Shown here: positions 57,280 through 64,000 of the stretch, in pieces
How positions within the stretch are numbered: position 1 is the stretch's first letter
Layout: every line of letters starts with the position of its first letter
Source of the DNA: a virus
Reading direction: 5' to 3' (one strand)
DNA length: 64,000 nt
IMG/VR virus record: IMGVR_UViG_3300037963_004147
Span: 1 to 64,000 of that record
Notes under the pieces: generated by a model
Database searches by the model: none
What the model was told of the DNA's origin: nothing
The model's input: only the letters and a program-made list of their open reading frames with translations
Translations under genes and position numbers: made by a program

Positions 57280-60200
57280 ATGGCAAGGTGTATAAATAAA
57301 AATTTACAGGAATTTAAGAATATAGCTGAGGTGTTTAAGTCACCTATTGTAGCAAATATTGTTATAACCGGTTGGCAAGACTTAAATAGTACCGATCAAA
57401 TTCCTACTATTCAACAAGCTAGTGAGTTTGCTAAAAATTCAGAGACAGCATATAATTTAAAAAGAAAAGATTTTGCAGAGGCTGTATATAATAATTTATC
57501 TAACAAAGGGATAATAACTAAGTTTAAAGGTAGATACTTTATAGTACAATCTAATAATGCTGTTTATGATCCAGGTATAAGAAAGTTTAATTTAAATAGA
57601 CTTAAAGGATATCTTAGAGCAAATAATATTCCTTTAAATGTAGTATCAACAGCTGTTAGAGGTAAAGCAATGGAGGTTAAAATACATGATGATTTATTTA
57701 CACCTTCTGATATTTTACCTGAGTCAAGAAGTTATGGTACTCCTCATACTAGACAAGTAGTAGCTCATTTACTAAAATTATTTCCGCAAGTAAATGTAGA
57801 ATTTTTGTCTGTAAAAGATGCTAAAAAATTACACGATAAATTACCAGAAAGTCAAAAAGCAAATGTAAATTTTGATAATGTTAATTCATTTTTTGTTAAT
57901 GGTACAGCCGTCCTTATAAAGGGTAGGGTAACCGATACTACTGCTATAGAAGAAATTTTACATCCATTTGTAGATGGATTTTATACAAGTAAGCCTGAGA
58001 TATTTAATAGTTTATATAATGAAGCTGTTAAAAACTTTCCTGAACTAAATGCTGGAATACAAAGTGCTTATTCAGATAGAAGAGGATTTAGTGAAAGACA
58101 TAGACAATTAGAACTTGTTACTCAAGCTTTATCTAGACATTTTAATAATGAATATGAGAATAACCCAACAAAATCTTTTAAAGATAGAATTAAAGATTTT
58201 ATAGATTGGTTTGTTTCTATTATTGAAAATTTAAGTAGTGTCTTTAATGGTAGAAATATAGATTACTTTAGAGGAGATCAAGCTTTATTAGAACAAGAAC
58301 AAAGAGAAGATAGATTAGAACAAGAAGATGTTGTTGCAGTAAAAAGAATTAACGTTAATTCAATATCAGGTAATCCAACACTATCTGATATTGCTAAACT
58401 TTTAAATACAAGTGACATTGAATTTGATGTCAATGCTGCACCTAAAGTTGATACTAAAGTTAGATATAACTTATCAGAAGAAAAATCAAGAATTTATGAT
58501 TATGTAATAAAAAGATCTAATGGTATACAACAAGAACTAATAGAAAACTTTTTCTTAGCTGCAAGAGAGACTAATAAATTGGTTGATGAATTAAGTGTTG
58601 GAACAATTGAGAGAGATGCAGATGGTAATTTAATATCTCCAATTATAGTTTTAGATGAAGCTACTCATACTTATATGGATTTAACTGATCCATCTAAAAA
58701 AATAACAAGTACTACTCAAGCCATTAAGGGTCAAATGTCAAGAGAAAAGCAAGAAGAAAATGATCTTAATCTTAAATTAGGAAATGATTTTGATAAAATT
58801 CTTGAAGGTTTAGTAACAGATGTTACCTCTGCAGAATTATTTGATAAAATGGAAATCTTAAATGAAGAGCAGTTTGGTAAAGCATATGCATCAATGCAAG
58901 CTTCTTTAGCTGGACTTATGAAAGATAATACGGTGGCAATTCCTCAAGTTGTTGTTTATGATAAAGCAACTGGAATAGCTGGTAGTATAGATTTATTATT
59001 AATTGAACCTGATGGTAAAGTTAGAGTTGTAGATTTAAAAACATCTAAGTATAGTAAGAATGATCCTTTTTATAAGACTATCTTAAAAGAAGTAAATGCT
59101 AAAGATCCAAACTTTGGAATACTTCCTGAAGATAGCGTACTAAAACAAAAAGGTATTGCAGATTCATTGTCAATAGAGCAAACACATAATTTACAAGTAA
59201 ATCTTTATGGTAGAATGCTTGAGAATATGGGATATACTTTATCAGAAAAACCTGCAAGTACATATCACATAAAAGTTGATGTAACAGGAAAAGGTAAGAA
59301 TCAAAAGTTTCAAGGAGAGTTTAAACCGGAAGGTGAAGAGCTCCATAAGATGAGTGAAAATGTACCATATCTAGATGCTATTATCCCATATAATGTAGAT
59401 GTAGTATCTAAAGAAAGAATTGATGAAGCTAGAAAAGGTAAAGAAGATTCTACTTATGATACTACCTTACCTCCAGATCAACAGAATCCTCTTGATGATG
59501 CTCCAACATCTCCTGAGTTTGAAGTAATAACACAAGCTCTTAGAGATTATAGAAAAGGTTTAATAAAAAGACAGGATGCTCTATCAATGTTAAAAGGAAA
59601 TGTATTCTTAGGTAGACATAAGACTGTTGAACAATTACAAGAATCTATTCAAAACTCAATTAATGTTATTACAGTAGCTATGACTCAAGGTCCAAAAACT
59701 AGATCTGCAGTTTATGCTTCACTTATGAGAGATGCTTTAAGACAGGTTGATGAGTTTCAACAATATGTAGAAGATCCAATTAATTTCTCAAAGCCTGAGT
59801 ACATAAGTTATGTCTTAAATTTTGATGAATTTATAAAAACATTTGAAGGTTTATATAGCTTGCAAAATTCTAAAGAACTTAATAGAACTCAAGTAAGATT
59901 AGCTTTTAAGCTTCAAACTAGATTTAATGAGTTGGTTGGCGTGGGTGATAAAGAAGGTGTTATAGATAAAGCTGTTACAGACTATGTTAGAGATACTGTA
60001 GCTAGAAGATCAAGTTATAACTTTACAGAAGATCAACTTGATAATATCATGAAGTTAGGTAAAGATATAGGTGTTATTGATTATCAAGCTAGAGATCTTG
60101 CAACTACTGCTACATTATTAAATGATGGTACTCCGGATACTCTTCTATCTATAATGGATAAGATCTATAAAGCTAAAAAGCAAGAGTTACTGGATAAAAT

Positions 60201-63069
60201 TGAAACTAGAGAAATGCTAATTAATAAGGCAGCTCAGAAAGTTTTAGAATTATCAACAGAAAAAGATCCTCAAAAGTTATTTGAGTTTATGTTAGAATTT
60301 GATAATGAAGGTTTATTTACTGGTAGATATGTTAAAGAGGTTGGAAGTAAATACTATAATATAATGAAAGAATTAAGGAAACCATTATATGATGATAATG
60401 GTCAACCTTATCAATATAGAGATGTTACTGATATAAATGAAGCTGATCCTGCAGATGTTGAATATAATATAAGATTAGCTAAAGCTAAACAAAGATATGG
60501 TGATTTTTGGAGTGCTGAAACAATAGGTCCTGATGGAACGCCAGTTCATGGAAAATATCATAAGTATACTGATGAGTTTATTGCTGCAAGAAAAAAACAT
60601 GAATACTTTGTTGCAGTAGGTAGAAATGGTATATGGAAAAGAAAGCCTGAAATATCTGATGCTGCTTGGGGTAAGTATACAGCTAAGTATAAAGTTAGTG
60701 GTCTTGAGCAAGAGAGTAGAACTTTTTCTGTTAATGATGCAGATGGAAATCCAACAGGAGCAATTAGAAAAGATGAGCTTTTTCCACAGGTTAGAAAAGA
60801 ATTTATAGAAAAAATAATTACTGAGGATCTAAAAAGTGAAAAGTATAAAGCAATTCAAGCAGATAAAAGTGCATTAGGTTTAGCACGTAAAGAGTTCTAT
60901 GATTTATTTGTAGATCTTTATGAGAATCAATTATTAACAAAATTACCTAAAGCCACACGACATCAAATGTTAGGAAAAGTACCTTTGATTAGAGGTAGAT
61001 GGGCACAAGATCTTAAAGGTAAAGGTAATGTATTTACAAAAATGTATGCTAAAACAAGTAGAGGTGTTAAAAATTTCTTTACTACAACGCAGCAACAAAA
61101 GGTTATTCAACTTGATTCTGACAATAATTTAATAGATCAGCTACCTATATTTTATACCGGAAATCCTAGAAGTGATGAGGCACTAGCTGCGATAGATGAT
61201 CAGATTCAAGCTTTAAAAGATAAAAGACAAAATGGTGATATTAAAATAGAACCTTATAAAAAAGAGCTTGCACTACTAGAAGGGCAAAGAAAAAAGATAG
61301 AAAATAAACCATCTTTAGGTGAAGTAAATAAAGATATGGGTAACGGTCTTCTTAAGTTTGCTGCAATGGCTGAACATTATGAAACCATGTCTACTGTAGA
61401 AGATACAATGCAAGCATTCTTAAGAGTGTTAAAAAAGAGATCTTATGAAAGTGCTGATAATATTAAAACAGATGTTAAAGATGCACTTGGTAAATTAACA
61501 CCAGTAGGTACAATTAAAGGTGAAGATTCAAAAACATTTCAGAGAGCTAAGAAATGGATGAATATGGTTTATTATGATAATGATCAATTAACTCAAGGCT
61601 TTATAGATAAAGCAGCATCTGGTCTTATTAAGTTTTCTTCTTTATCTTATGTAGCATTTAACCCTTTTGGTAACTTTAATAATTATGTTCTAGGCCGTGT
61701 CAATGATAATATTGAAGCAATAGGTGGTAGATTTTATTCTGCTCAAGCATATAAAAGAGCTAGTATAGAATATAATAAAAGAGCGATTCCAGATTTAATC
61801 CATAGACTTGCATCTGCAAATCCTAAAGATAAACTTCTTAATAGAGGAGATTATGATCCAAGACTACCATCAAGTAAATATGAAGCATTTGTTGAATACT
61901 ATAGAATGATGGATGAGTCAACAGATATACGTGAATCTGGATCACAAGTAGATAGAATCCAAAAATCAAGATTTGCTAAAATGATGGATTGGGGTTATAC
62001 TTTGCAGGATGCAGCTGAGTGGAATGTTCAAACTAAAGTAGGTATGGCAATGTTAATGGATACTTATATTATGAATAAGAAGACTGGTAAAATCTTGAGT
62101 TTGTATGATGCTCATACATTTGATGCAAAAGATAAAAGACCTAAGCTAATAGATGGCTTTACTACTATAGTTAAATATAATCCAAAGAATGTTGATGAAA
62201 ATGGTAAACCTAAACAAATTGAAGAAATAGGTGAGTATAATGATGAGTTTAGATATGACCTTAGAAATAAAATCCGTGAGGTTAATAAACAAATTCATGG
62301 TAACTATGCTGAAGAAGATAGAATGGTTTTACAATCTAGCACAGTTGGTAAGTTAGGAGCACAGTTTCACAAGTGGGTTATGCCTGCAGCTAGAGCTAGA
62401 TTTCAAAGAGAATACTTTGATGAGAATTTAGGTTGGATGGAAGGTAGATATCTATCTTGGTTTAAGTTCATGGCCTGGTCTACAAAAGAGATGGCAAAAG
62501 GTAATATGAAATTCAATAAGTATAAAGATGATTTCTTAGAAGATTATGGTTATATAGAAGATGGAGATGTTCAAGAAAATCAAAGAGCTATGAATAAACT
62601 ATTTGGTTTCTATAGAACTATGGGAGAAATAGGAATTATAATGCTAACGGTATTGTTAAAAGATCTTTTAATAGCTGCATTCCACGGTGATGATGATGAT
62701 AGTGACACTGTAAAAAGACTTAAAAATATTGCAATGTATCAGGCAGATAGAACTTATAAAGAATTAATATTATTTGTTCCTGTTCCTGATGGTTTACAAC
62801 AAATGATGCAAATGGTTAAGTCTCCAATAGCTTCTACAAGAACACTGGGTGAACTAGGTGAAGCATTATCTTTAACATATATGACTCCTCTATCATGGCT
62901 TACTTCTAGTGATGATGAGTTTTATGCTAATTCAGATTATGTTTATCAAAGAGGATCTAGAGCTGGTGAATTGAAAGTATTTAAAAACTGGCAAGATGCA
63001 TTACCTGCTATATACACATATAAAAAGTGGATTAACTATCTTGAAATGCAAAACTTCTTCATTAAGTAA
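57280..63069 (+). CDS. Giant virion protein with PD-(D/E)XK nuclease-like domain (1929 aa)
   Basis: This is the last gene of the plus-strand module, four bases after the polymerase gene. Residues 224-229 read EEILHP, resembling a metalloprotease helix without the full HExxH. Around residues 455-700 is a RecB/Cas4-type pattern: TSTTQAIKGQ, GNDFDKILEGL, then GSID571LL and VVD585LK587TSK, the order expected of PD-(D/E)XK nucleases. The middle is helical. Residues about 1450-1800 contain SLSYVAFNPFGNFNNYVLG, of a type found in other crAss-like giant proteins, and a hydrophobic helix (GIIMLTVLLKDLLIAAF, about 1783-1800). It is likely ejected with the polymerase; the nuclease could act on host DNA or on phage DNA processing. 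Confidence 0.7.
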   Translation: MARCINKNLQEFKNIAEVFKSPIVANIVITGWQDLNSTDQIPTIQQASEFAKNSETAYNLKRKDFAEAVYNNLSNKGIITKFKGRYFIVQSNNAVYDPGIRKFNLNRLKGYLRANNIPLNVVSTAVRGKAMEVKIHDDLFTPSDILPESRSYGTPHTRQVVAHLLKLFPQVNVEFLSVKDAKKLHDKLPESQKANVNFDNVNSFFVNGTAVLIKGRVTDTTAIEEILHPFVDGFYTSKPEIFNSLYNEAVKNFPELNAGIQSAYSDRRGFSERHRQLELVTQALSRHFNNEYENNPTKSFKDRIKDFIDWFVSIIENLSSVFNGRNIDYFRGDQALLEQEQREDRLEQEDVVAVKRINVNSISGNPTLSDIAKLLNTSDIEFDVNAAPKVDTKVRYNLSEEKSRIYDYVIKRSNGIQQELIENFFLAARETNKLVDELSVGTIERDADGNLISPIIVLDEATHTYMDLTDPSKKITSTTQAIKGQMSREKQEENDLNLKLGNDFDKILEGLVTDVTSAELFDKMEILNEEQFGKAYASMQASLAGLMKDNTVAIPQVVVYDKATGIAGSIDLLLIEPDGKVRVVDLKTSKYSKNDPFYKTILKEVNAKDPNFGILPEDSVLKQKGIADSLSIEQTHNLQVNLYGRMLENMGYTLSEKPASTYHIKVDVTGKGKNQKFQGEFKPEGEELHKMSENVPYLDAIIPYNVDVVSKERIDEARKGKEDSTYDTTLPPDQQNPLDDAPTSPEFEVITQALRDYRKGLIKRQDALSMLKGNVFLGRHKTVEQLQESIQNSINVITVAMTQGPKTRSAVYASLMRDALRQVDEFQQYVEDPINFSKPEYISYVLNFDEFIKTFEGLYSLQNSKELNRTQVRLAFKLQTRFNELVGVGDKEGVIDKAVTDYVRDTVARRSSYNFTEDQLDNIMKLGKDIGVIDYQARDLATTATLLNDGTPDTLLSIMDKIYKAKKQELLDKIETREMLINKAAQKVLELSTEKDPQKLFEFMLEFDNEGLFTGRYVKEVGSKYYNIMKELRKPLYDDNGQPYQYRDVTDINEADPADVEYNIRLAKAKQRYGDFWSAETIGPDGTPVHGKYHKYTDEFIAARKKHEYFVAVGRNGIWKRKPEISDAAWGKYTAKYKVSGLEQESRTFSVNDADGNPTGAIRKDELFPQVRKEFIEKIITEDLKSEKYKAIQADKSALGLARKEFYDLFVDLYENQLLTKLPKATRHQMLGKVPLIRGRWAQDLKGKGNVFTKMYAKTSRGVKNFFTTTQQQKVIQLDSDNNLIDQLPIFYTGNPRSDEALAAIDDQIQALKDKRQNGDIKIEPYKKELALLEGQRKKIENKPSLGEVNKDMGNGLLKFAAMAEHYETMSTVEDTMQAFLRVLKKRSYESADNIKTDVKDALGKLTPVGTIKGEDSKTFQRAKKWMNMVYYDNDQLTQGFIDKAASGLIKFSSLSYVAFNPFGNFNNYVLGRVNDNIEAIGGRFYSAQAYKRASIEYNKRAIPDLIHRLASANPKDKLLNRGDYDPRLPSSKYEAFVEYYRMMDESTDIRESGSQVDRIQKSRFAKMMDWGYTLQDAAEWNVQTKVGMAMLMDTYIMNKKTGKILSLYDAHTFDAKDKRPKLIDGFTTIVKYNPKNVDENGKPKQIEEIGEYNDEFRYDLRNKIREVNKQIHGNYAEEDRMVLQSSTVGKLGAQFHKWVMPAARARFQREYFDENLGWMEGRYLSWFKFMAWSTKEMAKGNMKFNKYKDDFLEDYGYIEDGDVQENQRAMNKLFGFYRTMGEIGIIMLTVLLKDLLIAAFHGDDDDSDTVKRLKNIAMYQADRTYKELILFVPVPDGLQQMMQMVKSPIASTRTLGELGEALSLTYMTPLSWLTSSDDEFYANSDYVYQRGSRAGELKVFKNWQDALPAIYTYKKWINYLEMQNFFIK

Positions 63070-63070
63070 A

Positions 63071-63106
63071 ATGAAAAGGGGAGATTATCTCTCCCCTCCA
63101 TTTCAT
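63071..63106. terminator. Hairpin at convergent junction, probable bidirectional terminator
   Basis: ATGAAAAGGGGAGA (63071-63084) pairs with TCTCCCCT (63090-63097) plus TTTCAT (63101-63106), with a three-base bulge and a five-base loop. It follows the last plus-strand stop by two bases and has A-rich sequence before and after it, so it could also stop minus-strand transcription. Bases 63107-63165 contain nothing I can name. Confidence 0.7.
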
Positions 63107-63165
63107 GCAAAAAAATACAAAGTATCCACATACCTTGTATTGTCACTTTATATGTAGCAAAGTAG

Positions 63166-63239
63166 AGGTCCATCTAGGACTTGAACCTAGAACCTACAGC
63201 TTAGAAGGCTGTTGCTCTATCCGATTGAGCTAATGAACC
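63166..63239 (-). tRNA. tRNA-Arg (anticodon UCU)
   Basis: On the minus strand the cloverleaf is complete: acceptor GGTTCAT/ATGGACC with one G-T pair, D-stem GCTC/GAGC, anticodon stem ACAGC/GCTGT with loop CTTCTAA (anticodon TCT), T-stem CTAGG/CCTAG with loop TTCAAGT. The CCA end is not encoded, and the discriminator base reads T. It would decode AGA, which is by far the commonest Arg codon in the phage genes here. It lies downstream of the ribonucleotide reductase gene on the same strand. Confidence 0.9.
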
Positions 63240-63293
63240 AAAAAAACAGAATGAGGTTGGGGCTTTAACCCTCTAGGCTTTACACTCCCTCAC
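63240..63293 (-). terminator. Possible structured terminator after ribonucleotide reductase gene
   Basis: Read on the minus strand, GGTGAGG pairs with CCTCATT (two G-T pairs) enclosing an inner GGG-TTAAAG-CCC hairpin, and seven T residues follow four bases later, abutting the tRNA. A second hairpin, AGTCTGG/CCAGACT (63303-63325), follows the stop codon directly. The long loop makes this a weak call. Confidence 0.35.
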
Positions 63294-63325
63294 CCTGCTT
63301 TCAGTCTGGTGTAACAAGCCAGACT

Positions 63326-64000
63326 TTAACCCTCACAAGATGCACATTCAAGAATGTTTCTTGAAAAGGATTGTGCTGAACTTTGACTAAATTGATAGTA
63401 CAATGTTTTAACACCTTCTTTCCAAGCATATAGATATAGTTGGTTTATATCTCTTGCGGGTATACTAGGATCAATCATTAAGTTTAAACTTTGTGCTTGA
63501 TCAATGTATTTCTGTCTTTGAGCTGCTTGAAGTACAAGTTCTTTTGGAGTGATCTCAACAAAAGACTTAAATACAGCTTTAGTAGGGAAGTCAAGATGTT
63601 GAACTGATCCATCCTTCTTTAAGATACTATCCCAGGTTTCTGGGGTATCTAAACCATACTTTTTCAACTCCTCCTTTAAGAAAGGATTCTGATATATAGT
63701 TTTACTCTTAGCCAAATCCTTTATAAAGTAATTAGACTTTATAGGTTCTATACCCATGCTTACAGCACCGTGTATAAAAGAACTAGATTTAGTTGGAGCT
63801 ATTGCTAATAGAGTTGTATTAGCATAACCTTTACGTATAGACTTATAACCGAAGTTATCATGCAACCATTCAGAGGCTGCCTCCGCTTTAGTCTTTATCA
63901 GTTTAAACATATGCTCATTAAGACTCTTAGCTTGCAAAGATTCAAATTCAATCAGCTTAGATTGGAATAACGAATGATATCCGAGTACACCTAAGCCAAT
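63326..64000 (-). CDS. nrdA: Class I ribonucleoside-diphosphate reductase large subunit, C-terminal part
   Basis: This enzyme reduces ribonucleotides to deoxyribonucleotides, supplying DNA precursors. The minus-strand frame is open to the window edge, so the gene continues beyond 64000; residues before 63937 read IGLGVLGYHSLFQSK, typical of the catalytic barrel. Farther on, APTKSSSF matches the phosphate/active-site segment, PSIPARDINQLYLYAWKEGV and KTLYYQ match the conserved C-terminal barrel, and the end (LECASCEG) carries a CxxC pair like the redox-active tail cysteines that reload the active site. All visible motifs are intact. It is transcribed towards the structural genes, marking the start of the nucleotide-metabolism module. 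A small-subunit gene is expected outside the window. Confidence 0.92.
   Translation of the reverse strand: MGLGVLGYHSLFQSKLIEFESLQAKSLNEHMFKLIKTKAEAASEWLHDNFGYKSIRKGYANTTLLAIAPTKSSSFIHGAVSMGIEPIKSNYFIKDLAKSKTIYQNPFLKEELKKYGLDTPETWDSILKKDGSVQHLDFPTKAVFKSFVEITPKELVLQAAQRQKYIDQAQSLNLMIDPSIPARDINQLYLYAWKEGVKTLYYQFSQSSAQSFSRNILECASCEG

Noticed and set aside
57949-57966. Active metalloprotease in the 1929-residue protein (EEILHP)
   Set aside because: The first histidine of HExxH is missing, so only a degenerate or unrelated motif is supported.
63240-63325. A second tRNA on the minus strand (T-loop-like TTAAAGC, TGTAAA resembling a Tyr anticodon)
   Set aside because: The T-stem has only three pairs and no acceptor or anticodon stem can be completed.
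1-64000. Integrase, transposase, insertion sequence or lysogeny genes
   Set aside because: No such motifs, terminal inverted repeats or attachment-like sequence were seen in the window.

Overview
This window looks like the virion-morphogenesis half of a large, AT-rich, lytic-type tailed phage of the crAss-like group (Crassvirales or close relatives), infecting a Bacteroidota host. The main evidence is a 5,082-residue protein carrying the DFDID catalytic signature of crAss-like virion RNA polymerases, a 2,198-residue protein resembling crAss-like tail stabilization/muzzle proteins, the order TerL - portal - scaffold - capsid, several ring-type head-tail proteins, and a run of very large putative ejection/cargo proteins. 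Start codons have A-rich leaders and no clear Shine-Dalgarno sequences, as is usual in Bacteroidota. These family assignments rest on motif and pattern recognition by eye; no database search was run.

Layout. 1-10.9 kb holds the packaging and head genes: TerL (cut by the left edge), a long portal, a scaffold-like protein, the major capsid protein with a strong terminator, three head-associated unknowns and a first ring-type protein. 10.9-17.9 kb holds a highly expressed structural protein followed by cysteine-rich putative fibre/adhesin proteins, including a 55-residue gene and a GTG-start gene. 18-22.5 kb holds a calcineurin-type metallophosphoesterase, an unknown conserved protein, two more ring-type proteins, and four tiny basic proteins that share a YNN-x-G-x2-VPGM peptide and GG motifs. 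22.5-63 kb holds only seven genes, all huge: the muzzle-like protein with a lectin-like insertion, four roughly 1,000-1,100-residue proteins (two with papain/NlpC-like cysteine-histidine motifs), the 5,082-residue polymerase-bearing protein, and a 1,929-residue protein with a PD-(D/E)XK nuclease-like domain.

At about 63.1 kb the plus-strand module meets a minus-strand region with a tRNA-Arg(UCU) and the 3' end of a class I ribonucleotide reductase large subunit. Two modules transcribed in opposite directions are typical of crAss-like genomes: structure in one direction, replication and nucleotide metabolism in the other.

Functional picture (inference). The head is built around the portal, ring proteins and the muzzle close the short tail, cysteine-rich proteins decorate head or tail, and the giant proteins are packaged and injected together with the virion polymerase, which would transcribe early genes. 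Protease-like motifs and a recurrent AQ(N/D)GNGE peptide in the giant proteins suggest processing during maturation or entry. A 20-base sequence that recurs almost unchanged before three genes is a candidate phage promoter. Gene density is very high; the longest gap without a gene is 4,525-4,694.
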